A stretch of 64,000 bases of DNA from Antitrichia curtipendula (Eukaryota; Streptophyta; Bryopsida; Hypnales; Leucodontaceae). The stretch lies in assembly GCA_951230915.1 (NCBI GenBank), contig OX579633.1, positions 27,748,574 to 27,812,573 of the forward strand. Reading direction: 5' to 3'. Of the stretch, positions 1 through 12,118 are shown in pieces; the first letter of the stretch is position 1, and every line of letters begins with the position of its first letter. The position numbers were made by a program, and so were the translations under genes. Under the pieces are notes generated by a model, which had not been told where the DNA came from, ran no database searches, and saw only the letters and a list, made by a program, of their open reading frames with translations.

Positions 1-1557
1 TAGGACACTACAAACACCAAGCAAGAAAGAAAATAGACTCCTTTAACCATATTTAAATATATATATATTTTCCTTACTATTGAAATTTTAATATTCTTAT
101 TTTTAATTAATTAATTTTTTAACATCCAAAGAGGTTAAGCCGATCTCCCAAATGCCAAGTCGGTCTTTATATTCTTTCCACCAACTTGGTTTCGCACTGG
201 CACAGGGACTACCACCAAGTCGGGCTGTCCGTCTTCCAACTCGGCTCACCCAGGTGCTCACTGCGCCTGGCTCCTCAGACCTCCGAATTGGAATTTAAAC
301 TCCACCACCCATTGATTTTGCTTGCTCCCTTGTCATGTCACACTTCATTTTTGCACATGACACATGACAATGCATAACCAAATCGGAAAGCTTGACAGAC
401 AAGGTTTAAGCTTCACATCTCCGATTTGGAATTTAACTTAACTTTCACAGCACCCACTTTGACTCAACCAAATTGGAACTCCACCAACTTGAATCAATAA
501 AAACACAATCAATCACTTCTCACTTAACATATCCATCACAGCACCACATTTTGACATAATATTTCCGATTTGTATTTAACCAACTTGGTGACAAATCACC
601 GTTGATACAACATAAAAGCTCCACAGCTTAATAAAATTCTCAGCGCTCTAAACACTGTTGTAAGCTCTAATTCTAAGTCCTCTCTTCTGATCTCCAATTT
701 GGACTTAATTCTCTAGTCACTTCATCATCAACTCAAGATTCCAATTTAACACTCAATCTCTTCAACTTCTTCACACTCTGGCGCTCATCTCCGCCAAATA
801 GGAACTTTCTCCATTGATTAACATTCACTACCCCGATAAATCAAACTTTCACAATTTAGATCATCTCTTTCACTTCCTGCATTAACTTAAACATCCATCT
901 CCACATTCACTTCTCACTCGACCAATTCCCAATTAGCACCCATTTCTCATCACACCGATATCACCAAACATCTCCGACTCGGACATAGACACAAACATAC
1001 ACATTCATCACAGCACCAACAACCATAACTCAGACACAAGCACATCCAACTTGGACACACACACAACAACAAGAACACGAAATTACACAGCACGATTCGG
1101 CTGGGACACGCACTGGCTCTCTCTCTACAGTGGGTGGAAGTGACCACAAAATCGACAACCAAATAGGAATCCCAAAACTGGCAGTTACCAACTCGGAGAT
1201 AACCAACCTAACAGCTCAGACCCCAACTCGGAACCGCCACACACAACCAAATAGGAACAGAAACAAAACATCCAATTTGGCATCCACATTCATCCACAAC
1301 TCACTGGCAAAACCAATTTGGAATGAGACCCCCTTGAACTCAATCATACCAACTTGGACAAAAACCGCAACCAACTAGCCATTATTAAACCAACTAGGAC
1401 CCACTCAATTAATCAATCTTCACTGGAAAAGGACTCCAATTTGGCTATTTACAAGACAAAACTTCCAAATTGGCACACAAATACACATACAGCCAGTCAA
1501 AAACGTCAAAAACACATACTAAAAAACTAAGAAAAATAGAAGAAACACCTATCTACA
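1..1557 (-). repeat. 3' LTR of the gypsy element (outer end cut by window)
   Basis: The sequence matches 12,229-13,785 at a constant offset of 12,228 with no difference seen by eye. The inner end is ...ATCTACA at 1,557, the counterpart of the LTR terminus at 13,785. It contains about 23 hand-counted copies of the 9-bp motif CCRANTHGG. Small open frames inside it are duplicated exactly in the other LTR and are not genes. Confidence 0.95.
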
Positions 1558-1594
1558 GAGCCCCACACTGATTTGTTTGCGTCCCCGCCAAACT
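1558..1594 (-). other. Polypurine-tract region next to 3' LTR
   Basis: This is the stretch between the accessory frame and the 3' LTR. On the minus strand it ends GTGTGGGGCTC directly before the LTR terminus TGTAGAT. That is a short, impure G-rich tract where the polypurine tract for plus-strand priming should lie. The position fits; the sequence is weak. Confidence 0.45.
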
Positions 1595-4417
1595 CTATTT
1601 CCTCAACTTGAACGTGCGAGCCACCCCATGCTTAAGAGGAAGCAATTGCCTAGTCGTAGGATTCCCCACCGCCTCTCGGAACCTCTTTGCCAAAATAGCA
1701 CGCTCTTTCCAAATCAGCACTTGATTATCATAAAACTGAAACACCGGACCACAACGAGTCCCCAACTCCACACACGCATCTAAAATCATAACATTATGAG
1801 CACCTGGTAAAAATTGAGTCACACACATCAGTTCTAATAACCTCATCCGCTTCGCCGAATGGTAATGAATCTTGGAAAAAATCTCCATGTCGGTACTAAG
1901 ACGCGCCCCCACTCGGTAATCAACCACAAATTGGTACTCCTTGCACCAACTCGCCAATATCGTCGCAAAGATGCTAGCCTTGAAGCACACGGGATCCTTG
2001 TGGCATCTATGCTGGGCTGCAAACTCTGAATAGGAATCCACACACTCTTGGTAGGTAGTAAACTTGCCCTGAATCACCGGCCAGTTGTACCAAAGCGAAT
2101 CCAACTTGGCATCTGCCCTCCAAAAATAACGATGTGGGCAAGGACAAAACCTCGGATCAGCAGCAACCAAATTGGGAGGATGATCCACTCGAGAAGCACG
2201 CTCCATGTGATCCAACTTATCCAATGCCACAAGTGGGGCCCTGTGCACCTCACTGTGATCACGCCCTAGCCAAAACACCGCACTCCAACTTGGAAAAGGA
2301 ACATCTGAAAGCTTATCGAAAAGGGCTTCATAACAGCCCGAGAATCGGTCCTCCAACTCCGAATAGGAAAAATCCGGTAATTTCCAGGTGATTATAGTAC
2401 TAGGCAAGCCTGGTAAATCCACCCACTCATCACCGATTTGGGGCCGTATATAACTCAATTTGGCTTCCATATTCCAAATCGGTACCTGTCTTAATCCTCC
2501 CGCCTTAAGTTTAGCGAACAAAGTCTTACGCACTGCCCCAAATTTGGCGATGTAAGTGGCAGGATGGACATCCACCATCTTGCTCTCCATACACCGATCT
2601 TGGACATTTGTAATCATCTCATGCAGCCAATCTGGGGCTTGAAACTCCTTTTCCAAACTTGTAATTGCCTTTACCCACTCGGCATCAATTACCTGCAAGG
2701 CTGGCCTCGAGGCAGATAAAGCCTGGGCCACCATGTCCAACAACTAGGAACCCACACACTCCCTTCTCTTCGCCGAATAGGTATACGCCATCCGCCGCCT
2801 CTGGGCCAATGCTGCCTCCAATTCGGAATAAAAGAGCAAGCTCCGTGCCCCGTAATCCCCCAACGTCGCCAACGCAGCGAATTTGTCTTTTGGCACCATC
2901 TCGGCCACCAAATTTTCACACTTTAGCTGAATAGCCCTATTCCAAATTGTTTTAAACTTTGCCTTCGGAAGGACTTCGTTCATCTGCAGCCCTGTATGAA
3001 GAAAAAACACCTCTCGCTCCCATGCATAAGCGAATTCCAAATTGGAAGTAGGCGGAATTCGCAAATTCAACACAGCCAAGTCCTCCGCGTGAAGTACTCG
3101 CTGGCGTTTCTGAATTGGAGTGGACTTCTCTTAGGCACGGCTACTCGATGCATGCAAATCCTTGTAGTACTCTCGTACCCACTGCTCCTTCGCCTCAAGT
3201 CCCACCAATTCGGGTTGCTTTAGTGAAATAAGCTCCTCCTCCTCTTCAGATTCCGACTTGGCCAGAGCTTGCTTCACCTTCACCTCCCAATTTTCTAACT
3301 GGCGCTCCATAAAATGCATCCGCTCCTACAACTCCAATTTGGCACTCTGCTCTACCTCCACCTTCCTCCCTAGCCGGTTCACTTTCTCCTTTAATTCCCC
3401 AACTTGGTCCAACAGATCTTGCTGCTCACTTGCGACTTGGATCTCGTACTGGACCCGCTCTTCTTGAGAATCCGCCAACTCGGCTTTCAGCTTTGAGACC
3501 TCCTGCAACAATGCAGCGTTCTCCTTTTGAACGCTGTCCAACTTGGCAGGGTCAAACTGATCCAAATTGGTCATCATCTGCTCCAACTCGGACTTAAACT
3601 GCCCCACCGTCTGCGGAGGCCTCTCCCTACTTGGCTGCCCTGCCTCTGGTTTGGGAACCACTTGAGACTCAGGCAGGTTCTTACAACTCGCCTCTACCAA
3701 ATAAGATAATAATTTAGCTCCCTTCAAAGCTTCACTCGGCATCCTCTTGAAATTTACCACCGCTGCGTGCAACTTCCTTGAAAGAAACAACGCCCAATTG
3801 ATCTCCACGCCTTTCCTCACGGCCATTACAACTCGGAGGCTACTTCTAGAAACCGCTTCCTCTGTCGGCTCCAATAACAAATTGGTCTTCACCCACTCAA
3901 TCCATGGATGCCAACTTGGTTCTATTAACCGCAACTCCCACGCATCCTGAGAAGACTGCTCCTCCGTTACGTTTCCAATGAAGCATTCTAACACCGAATT
4001 GGTACCATCTTCCCCCACAGCTCGCACGGATAAACCCGACTTGGATAACAGAAACACTTCCTCTATCCGACTGGGGTTCAATTCCACCGGCTCACCACGA
4101 AACAATCCTTGTCGCTGCGGAACTATATACGACATTGTGAAAACCTCCAACTTGTTGAGATCTCCCTCTTCCAAAGTCGATACCAGTTGGAAATAATCCC
4201 ACAACCCGGCTTCACGAATCTTCAACAGCTCCTCCTCTTTCCAATCCACCTTCTCTACTGCCCCACCTTGCTCCACAACAAACTCGACATTGGACATGGC
4301 AATAGGTGCCTGCTGGTCATCCACCAATCTTGGTTTCTTTTCTTTTTGCACCTTCGGCTCCACCAATTCGATTTCTGACTCCATTGGGTTTTTCCCTTTG
4401 TCAGCGGAATCCGTCAT
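1595..4417 (-). pseudogene. Accessory (env-position) protein of the gypsy element, interrupted by three stops
   Basis: One reading frame of about 941 codons lies between pol and the 3' LTR, where env-like genes sit in Athila-type elements. It is broken by TAG at 3,326-3,328, TAA at 3,131-3,133 and TAG at 2,744-2,746; all pieces share the same frame. The start at 4,417 (MTDSADKG) is the first ATG after a good 3' splice site. An alpha-helical region (about residues 55-265) precedes a long heptad-rich coiled coil (about 285-400) and a C-terminal domain rich in Trp, His and Cys. I see no signal peptide, fusion peptide or membrane anchor, so this is not a glycoprotein-like env. The layout (helical domain with an (I/D)NWA-type segment, then a coiled coil) loosely resembles the proteins at 14,798-16,441 and 36,454-38,367, and hypothetical plant transposon proteins. 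The function is unknown. The 9-bp CCRANTHGG motif runs through the coding sequence. Confidence 0.7.
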
Positions 4418-4428
4418 TGTACCTGCAA
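4418..4428 (-). promoter_or_regulatory. Possible 3' splice site before accessory ORF
   Basis: On the minus strand the sequence GGATTGCAG/GTACAATG places an AG acceptor (4,423-4,424) five bases before the ATG at 4,417. Accessory frames placed after pol need a spliced subgenomic RNA or an internal promoter, so an acceptor here fits. The donor was not identified. Confidence 0.35.
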
Positions 4429-5397
4429 TCCACAACCTTAAGTTCTCTCGGCGAATGCTCCCAATTCGGAACGAAAACCTCACTTTCTCTCAAAAAAATT
4501 GCTTCTCTCCGTCCCTAATTGGTTATTTTTGCTCACAATGCGCCCAACTTGGATCACAACTACAACGACGCCCCACCTCGACACACTACACTCAATGTCA
4601 CACAGAAAACCCTAATTGGCCTCCAAATCTGTAACTCAAAACTCTCAACCTCTCAGCCCTCGTAACAAACACCAATACCAGCCTGAATCACTCCAACTCG
4701 GACTTAAACAACAATCCTCACTCCCTCAAAACAAAAATCAACTCAAACGACGTCCAATTCGGTCTCACCAACGCTCAAGCACACACACAGCAACTCTCTC
4801 AATTTTACGCGCACAACACACCAAATTGTCAAGGTTTCACAACACACAAACTGCTTTCATCTTCCAATTTGGTTTCTCTCTTCACCTCGTAACAAACCAA
4901 CTCGGTCTGATGATGACAATGCCGTCGATTTGGAACTTGGCGGCTTAATATGATGCCTATTTGAAATGATACCCGTCTTTCAGTGAGTGGCCCTTGCCAC
5001 CTCCTCCAATTCGGTATGTCACTTCCAAATTGGTACTCCGACTTGGCATTTCTCATCATTTCATTTTTCATTTTTCATTTCGCTTTTTATTTGTTTTTTG
5101 TTTTTTTTATTTTATTTTTTTCTATATTTTTATTTCTTATTTCTATTGTGTTATTTTTTAAATTTTTAATTTTTTAATTTTTTCTTTCTCATTTTCCTTC
5201 TTTTCTCATTATTTATTTATTTATTTATTTATTTTTTTAATTTATTTTTTTTATCAAAACTATGTCATACTTATTTTTAGTTAAAATATGTAATCATACT
5301 ACTTAAATTTTAAATTTAATGTGTATAGTATTATTTTGAAGTTGTTTCTTTTTAACACAAATAGGCCCCCCAGAAAAAGTAATGCCGCCCTCGGCAT
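4429..5397 (-). other. Spacer between pol and accessory ORF
   Basis: No convincing gene lies here. The part from 4,440 to 5,045 is dense in CCRANTHGG-type motifs, like the LTR. From 5,050 to 5,270 it becomes a T-rich low-complexity tract on the plus strand, with ATTT repeats near 5,215. A C-run at 5,365-5,372 gives a short G-run on the element strand just after pol. Confidence 0.6.
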
Positions 5398-7542
5398 TTA
5401 AACAAAATATGGCTTAAGCCGATAACCATTAATCCTAGTGGGAAGCAAATTGCCTTCAAAATCTTTTAATTGCAACGACCCATTAGGATTCACATCGACA
5501 ACTTCATACGGGCCTAACCAATGCATTTTTAATTTCCCCGGAAATTTAAAGAACCGACTATCATATAAAAGAACCAAACTCCCAACTTTAAATTCTTTAG
5601 GCCTCAACTTTGAATCATAATAGGATTTTCGCCTATTTTGGGTGGCTAAAGTATTCAAATAGGCCTCACACCGCTTTTCATCTAAAGCTTCCAAACTTGC
5701 GAGTCTTACCCTTAAACTCTCTTCGTCCCCCAATTTGTTTTCTATGGCAATCCTAAGACTAGGAATTTCAAATTCAATGGGAAGAATGGCCTCTTGGCCG
5801 TATACCAATTGGAATGGGGAAAACACCGTTGTACCCTTGTAGGCAGTTCGGTATGCCCACAAGGCACCCCATAATTTGTCATCCCAATTTGTAGCTGCTC
5901 CACTAATAGTCTTAGTTAAAATTTTACACAAGATCCCATTCGTTTTCTCGGTTTGCCCGTTAGCCCTGGGATGGTAAGGGGCCGTTTTCCTATGCTTAAT
6001 TAAAAACCGATTAGTTAGCTCTTCAATAGTAGTATTTAAAAAATGTGTACCCCGGTCACTAATTAATTCCCGAGGGCACCCAAAATGTGAAAGTATATTT
6101 TCATATAAAAAACGTGCCACAGTTTTAGCATCGTCATTACGGGCGGCCATAGCCTCAGCCCATTTGGTAGCGTAATCAGTCGCCACTAAAATATATTGTT
6201 TTCGGCCATGTTTTGTAGCTGGGGCAATGGGGCCCACAAAATCGATTCCCCATTTCTCAAATGGGGCTAAGGCCATTAAAGGAATTAACGGCATTGCCGT
6301 AGAAGGGGAAGGTTTACCCACCCTCTGACACGGATCACAGCGTCTAGCAAATTCGTGAGCATCCCTAAATAGGGACGGCCACCAATAGCCAGCCAACAAA
6401 ACTTTTTGTGCCGTAGATATACCTGCAAAGTGGCCACCGCAAGCATCCGAATGGCAACTTTGCAGAATATCATTAACCTCACTCCTATAAATGCACCTTC
6501 TAAGCACACCATCTTGGCCTAACTTATACAAAGTTGTATCTAACAATGTATAAGGGGCAATTTTCCTAATTAAAGCATGCTTTTGCCTAGCACTATAATT
6601 ATTAGGAAAGGAATTAGTACTTAAATAATTTAAAATATCTGCATATTCGGTAGGAATAACATCTACCTCAAATAGGGCAACGTCAGGAATATCATCCTCA
6701 ACTGGTGACCTATTTGGATCTACTTCCTCATCTAAACGGGAAAGAAAATCAGCATTAGAATGCTGTTTACCTGGACGAACCACTATATCAAAATTAAACT
6801 CCTGCAAAAGTAAGACCCACCTCGCTAAACGGCCACTCAATTGCGGCTTATTAATTACATACTTAAGTGCATCATGGTCTACATAAAACGTAAATTTATA
6901 CCCAAGTAGGTAATGACGAAATTTTTGTACTGCATAAATCATACCTAGAGCTTCCCGCTCAGTAGTGGTATAATTTTTCTTCGCGGGTACAAATTGACGG
7001 CTAGCATAATATATAGGATGATCTTTGTCAAACTCATCTTTTTGACTCAAGATACACCCCATTGCCACATTACTGGCATCTACATAAACATGAAAAGGTT
7101 TTGCCCAATTTGGTGAAATTAATACTGGTGCGGTCATTAATTTTTGTTTTAATATTAAAAATGCCTCACCACACTCAGGTGTCCACACTGGGTTAGTGCC
7201 CACTTCCAATTTTTTTAGAAGACCGGTCAGAGGTAAAGCTATTTGAGCATAATTTTTAATAAAACGACGATAATAGCTAACATGACCGAGAAATCCTCGT
7301 ACTTGGATAATAGTAGAAGGAATAGGCAATTTGGATATTTTGGCCACTTTATCGGGATCTGTTGTGATCCCTTGGCCACTAACAATATGACCAAGTAATT
7401 TACCATAAGGCACTAAAAATTGACATTTAGATGCGTTCAAAGAAATGCCAAACTCATTGCATTTCTCAAAACACAAAGCTAAATGACTGGCATGGTCCAA
7501 TTTGGTACCAAATACACAAAAGTCGTCCAAGAAAATCTCCAT
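5398..7542 (-). CDS. pol: pol, second part: RT palm, RNase H and integrase
   Basis: The frame opens inside reverse transcriptase with MEIFLDDFCVFG, which contains the catalytic FLDD box (YxDD equivalent). It continues through the RT connection and the Ty3-type RNase H (DASNVAMG, then TTEREALGM and YVDHDAL). The integrase zinc-binding HHCC region follows (HSDACGGHF, then CDPCQ), and then the catalytic D,D,E residues in GIDFVGP, SDRGTHF and GQTEKTN. The C-terminal part carries GPYEVV and no chromodomain. There are no internal stops over 714 codons. It is one frame away from the upstream protease-RT part, and the two overlap at 7,479-7,542. The enzyme would copy element RNA and integrate the cDNA, but the break before FLDD separates the two halves of reverse transcriptase. 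Confidence 0.92.
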   Translation of the reverse strand: MEIFLDDFCVFGTKLDHASHLALCFEKCNEFGISLNASKCQFLVPYGKLLGHIVSGQGITTDPDKVAKISKLPIPSTIIQVRGFLGHVSYYRRFIKNYAQIALPLTGLLKKLEVGTNPVWTPECGEAFLILKQKLMTAPVLISPNWAKPFHVYVDASNVAMGCILSQKDEFDKDHPIYYASRQFVPAKKNYTTTEREALGMIYAVQKFRHYLLGYKFTFYVDHDALKYVINKPQLSGRLARWVLLLQEFNFDIVVRPGKQHSNADFLSRLDEEVDPNRSPVEDDIPDVALFEVDVIPTEYADILNYLSTNSFPNNYSARQKHALIRKIAPYTLLDTTLYKLGQDGVLRRCIYRSEVNDILQSCHSDACGGHFAGISTAQKVLLAGYWWPSLFRDAHEFARRCDPCQRVGKPSPSTAMPLIPLMALAPFEKWGIDFVGPIAPATKHGRKQYILVATDYATKWAEAMAARNDDAKTVARFLYENILSHFGCPRELISDRGTHFLNTTIEELTNRFLIKHRKTAPYHPRANGQTEKTNGILCKILTKTISGAATNWDDKLWGALWAYRTAYKGTTVFSPFQLVYGQEAILPIEFEIPSLRIAIENKLGDEESLRVRLASLEALDEKRCEAYLNTLATQNRRKSYYDSKLRPKEFKVGSLVLLYDSRFFKFPGKLKMHWLGPYEVVDVNPNGSLQLKDFEGNLLPTRINGYRLKPYFV

Positions 7543-9944
7543 GAATTTTCGAAGATAGTCTTGGAAGCTAAAGTGGCCACACGTTGAAACGTGGCTGCCC
7601 CATTACAAAGTCCAAATAACATGACCCTAGACGCATATATACCCAAATCGGTCACAAAAGCTGTTTTAGCTTGATCGTCCCTAGCGATCTGGATTTGATT
7701 ATACCCCGAGAAACCGTCCATGAATGAATAACATTCATGGCCGGCCACTATGTCCAAAATACTGTCAGTGAAGGGTAATGGAAATCCATCCTTCTTTGTG
7801 ACGGCATTTAGCTTCCTAAAATCTTGACATATACGAATACGGCCATCCTTCTTGGGCACAATCACTATAGGACTTACCCACTCACTATTAGGAGCAGGAT
7901 AAATAAAACCAATATTAATTAATTTTTCTATTTCTTCTTTTATTAATAAAGAATATTTAGGATTTAGACGATGGGGCCTTTGCCTAACTGGCTTAGCTCC
8001 ATCCTCTAAATCTATATGATGCTCACATATTTTAGGTGAAATTCCCCTTAAGTCTTTATAAGACCAAGCAAATGTGGTCACATGCGTCTCAAAAAATTTA
8101 GCCCACTTTTTTAATTCTTCAGGTTTTAAATCCTTATTTATTTGAATATTTTTTTCTTCTATCAAAGACCCAATATTCACATTTTGGCATTGATCCTTAG
8201 CCACATATGACCTAATAGGGACATCAGCCATTTTATCCGAATAATACTCCTCACTACTCTCTTCAACTTCCCAATCAGAATTAACCCCATACACTATCTT
8301 ATCAGTTAACCAACTATATATTGCTTTATCCGAATTATCTTCATTCTCACAATGGATAACATATTCCCTTGGGGCTATTTCTTTATATTTTTTTATCACT
8401 TTACCATTTATATTTTTATCCTTATTTTTTATATTAATTCTATTAGTATGAACATCATCCAATTCGGAATCATAACCAAAATCACTAGTATTGCCAGGTG
8501 ACTCCCATTGGGTTTCACCATGATATTTATTAGCATACATGGCAATACTAACTGTATGACTACCTTGGGCAATTTTCATAAGTCCCTTCCCCCAATCATC
8601 CTTTGCCCTGGCTTGATACAACCAGGGTCTACCTAATAGGATGGGATAGGAAGCATTTTGAGTATTAGGTTGAAATATAATATAGTCTATTAAAAATATT
8701 AACCCGGCTATCCTGGTTTTAACTTTGGGTAAAATGCCTAAAGGCTTGACCCGACTCTGGTCAGCCATGCGCAATACCAATTTGGTCTCTTGTAATCCTG
8801 TTAGATGAAGTCCCAACATTGTATCCTGGTTCATCAGATTCACACTGGAACCACCATCTATTTGAACACCAGATACAATTAGGCCTTCTATTTCCACATT
8901 GATTACAAGGGCTCCCGGATCAGGACTTAATGCTACTTCATGAACCTGCCGAACTCGTTTCCTGACCAACTTGGCTTTAAGAGCTGCCCGACAGGAAGGG
9001 GAAATTCCCAACAACTGCCTAATAGAGATATCAGCTTTAACAGCACCCAAATTGTCAATTATATCATAAGGATTAACTTCATCCGTAATTCCTATTTGGT
9101 TATTAAAACCTTTCCGCCTAATAGGTGATTTAAACCCTCGAGGTCGGGCTTTCCTATTCGGCAGAGCTGACTGCTCCAACTGGGTACCCGGCTGCTCCTC
9201 GGGATTCTCCTCCAAATTGGACTCAGCCTGGTCTTCCTGACCCTCAGGCTCCAACCAAATTGGTGGTATCACCAAAGGTTCCTCAACATGCGGATTTGAT
9301 CTCTCAACTGACTCAGGCAGGGAATTAATTCCTGGTACTATGACCCCATTTGGTATATTAGTCTGCTTTGGTACAGTCATTGATGTGACTGCACCAAACT
9401 GCACCGACTTCCTATTAGGTACAGTACTTATATTAATCTGAGCCCCATTAAATTGTTGTTCATTCCCATTAGGACTTTGTAACAGATTACTTGATTGTCC
9501 TCCTAATTGAGAATTTATTTTTAAACCCAATTGGTTGTTTTGATTTAACAATTGCTGTGCTTCCTTCCGGGTAATCTCCTTGTCTTTTAGGATTTCCAAA
9601 TTACCCTGAGGGTTTTCTTTCACAATTTGGCCCCTAGTAGAGACTTTTTGCACTCCTTTCTCTTTCCTACTAGGAACTGAATTATCAATATTATCTATTT
9701 GAACTAAAAAAGAAGCACGATCCTTATTATTTGGTAGATTTTCATTATCCTCTAATTGGACTATTTTTGGACTATTATCTCGTCTATTGGTATTATAACC
9801 TTGTTGTGAATCATTCCTACGTGGGCCGTTGCATTCCTCGGCCGTATGGCCGGATTGCTTGCAATTCCCACATAAGGGAGCATATTGCTCACTAGCCCTA
9901 GCATTAGTACAATAAGTAGCTATATGACCGGGTTGATTACATCG
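7479..9944 (-). pseudogene. pol: gag C-terminus, protease and N-terminal RT; frameshifted into second pol part
   Basis: This frame directly continues gag past the TAA at 9,945. First come the rest of a CCHC knuckle and one intact knuckle (CGNCKQSGHTAEEC). A low-complexity linker rich in PN(R/G) and Q(I/L/V/F)G follows, then the retropepsin-like protease with DGGSSVN and ILLGRPWL. Last is the start of reverse transcriptase (RICQDFRKLN, SFMDGFSGYNQI, VMLFGLCNGAATFQR). At about 7,545 the reading frame is lost one residue group before the FLDD box and ends at 7,479. A one-base change near 7,543-7,552 explains it. Because the break falls between conserved RT motifs that normally lie in one frame, a damaging indel is more likely than programmed frameshifting. 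Confidence 0.85.
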
Positions 9945-12026
9945 TTAACAAATAATATTCCTATTTTCCCCTTGGTTACCACCCCAATTTGTAGCTTGGC
10001 CTCCATAGGTAGGAGGTCCTTGACTCGCATTACTATAGGGTAATTGTGACCAACCCTGGTTATTCCCAGTTGGCACTTGAGGATTAAACCTACTCGGATA
10101 ATTGTTATATCCTCCATTATTAAAATTATTTGGGGTAAAATTTACATTAGATGAATTATAATTTGGATTAGAATTAAAATTCCTCCTTCTCGGCCGGTTA
10201 TAGTTGTTATTCCAATTTGGATTACCATTCCAATTTGAATTATTACTCCAATTAGGATTGTTCCCCCAATTTGGATTGCTCATAGGACCATTATTTAAAT
10301 TAGACTCTACTTGATATACTTGAGCACTTTTATTTAAATTATTAGCGTGGGTTACTAAACTGGCTTGTAAATTTCTACACGAAAGTGTGTCATGCTTCCC
10401 TCCACAAAACCTACACTTTAAAGGTTGATTTTGTGGAGAAGGGCAATCGGGTGCCATATGCCCATGGCCCCTACAATTGGTGCACCAAATGTGTGCACGA
10501 TCATCATTCGGTTGACCCTTTTTTTCTGTGGTTTTAGCCATGTTTACTTGCAAATTTCCCAATTGTTTAGTTATCTCTAATAATTGAGCCTCTACGGCCG
10601 AATTGGGTTCCTTTACAACTGGTTGAATTTGTTGAGGGATAATTCCAACTTGGTTCCTATTAATTGGTTCTCTAATAGGAGCTACTTGAGTTTGGGCCAT
10701 TGGGATAACATTAACATAATCCGGTTGCCTATAAATAGGTATATTAGCACTTGGTAAATCTTCTCTTTGTACTCCTATTTGGTCCAAATAACTAGGTTGT
10801 ACTATAGTGGGACTTATATATGTCTCCCCTAAATGTACCTCTTCCCACAATTTGGCTCTTTGGAAAGCTGCTGGTAAATCAGCAGGACTAACTTCCTTGA
10901 CAAACGCTTTTAGTTTAGGTGGGTACAACCCATTTATAAATTGACGCAAAAAATGCGCATCAGGATAATCATGATTTGGTAATCGAAGCATAATTTCTTC
11001 TAACCTTCCATAATAACTATGTATACGCTCTCCACTTGCCATATGCAACTCAGCTAATTTTTCAAATAATTTCTCTTGATACGCCGCAGGACGAAAATGG
11101 GCCAAAAATTCATCTTTCAACCCCGTCCACGTAGTAAAATGTCCAACTGGTTGTCTTTGAAACCAATTGTTAGCTTGATTGCGTAATGTCCCAGGAAAAA
11201 TACTTAAAAAGTGTGCCTCAGTTCTTGCATTGTTGGCATTACAACATGTCAAAAACTGATGCACATGACTATCTGGGTCATCTCCCATTCGGCCATTAAA
11301 AACTGGAAACGGCATGAGTGCATAAGGCCTATCAGCCTCATCGCCCAGCCTCATTACTACTGGGATTTCAGCAACTGGGGCTGCCATAACGACTCTCGTT
11401 TCCCCAACTTGGTTAATTCTTTCCAAATCAGAGAAATTTGTTTCCTCTAAATTACGTCTCACTGTTTCCAAATCGGTCTCCTGTCGAAAAGCTAAAGGTA
11501 TTTCTATCTTTTTCCTTTCTGGCTTCCAATTTGGATTTACACCCTTAAAGTTTTCCTCAACCTCTTCTGTCTAGCTGACTCTGCCTTGGAATAATCCAAA
11601 TGGGGAGTCAATTAACGGTGGGTCAGGTAAGGCTAAACTACCTTCCCCGACCACTTCCAACTTGGACTGAACCTCGTCACCGGATTCTCTTGGTGAATCC
11701 TCTGGTGATGGTAGATTTGAGACACAAATAGGTTCACACAACAAATGGTGTGTATCAAAACCTTGTTTAATATTTTTTTCTTTTTCTAAATTATCTAAAC
11801 CACTATGAATATTTTCTCCTACTTGATCTTCGTGATCTTCCTTCCGACTGGTTTCGGGATTCTGCCTAAAGAACTGTCCTACTTGGAAAGAGCTTCTCCA
11901 ACTTGGAGATGCTGGTTCCGACTCGGTTGTAGAAACCAATTCGCGATTTTTCTTCGCTTCTCTTTTTCTTACTCTTTCTGCTCTAGCTTTTTTACTAGCC
12001 TCAGATTTTAAAGATATGTTGCTCAT
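9945..12026 (-). pseudogene. gag: gag polyprotein, interrupted by TAG and ended by TAA within a zinc knuckle
   Basis: The frame starts at ATG 12,026 (MSNISLKSEASKKARAE, basic) and stays in one frame to 9,945. TAG at 11,571-11,573 splits off the first 151 codons. The central part is a plant retrotransposon gag domain (PFPVFNGRMGDDPDSHV, FPGTLRNQANNWF, FINGLYPPKLKAFV). Two CCHC-type knuckles follow: CTNCRGHGHMAPDC and the shorter CRFCGGKHDTLSC. After an Asn/Trp-rich linker with repeated NPNW, a third knuckle begins, but its second residue is the TAA at 9,945-9,947. A fourth knuckle lies just beyond, so the ancestral gag-pol had four. Gag packages element RNA into particles. The NPNW repeats arise where the CCAANTTGG motif is read in frame. 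Confidence 0.85.
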
Positions 12027-12097
12027 TACCGAGCATCATACCTATAAAGTCTGAGAAAAGAGGAAGAAAAAGAAACATTAATACCTATTATTTCGCC

Positions 12098-12115
12098 TCC
12101 CCGGCAGCGGCGCCA
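12098..12115 (-). other. Primer binding site, tRNA-Asp type
   Basis: On the minus strand this reads TGGCGCCGCTGCCGGGGA, three bases inside the 5' LTR. Plant Tat and Athila elements use nearly this sequence, complementary to the 3' end of tRNA-Asp, to prime minus-strand DNA synthesis. It fixes the orientation and the LTR border. Confidence 0.9.
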
Positions 12116-12118
12116 AAA

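Noticed and set aside
186..1378. Small open frames in the 3' LTR
   Set aside because: They recur unchanged in the 5' LTR and have no protein features; they lie in regulatory DNA.
7479..7560. Programmed ribosomal frameshift in pol
   Set aside because: The break falls inside reverse transcriptase, not at the gag-pol border, and I see no clear slippery site.
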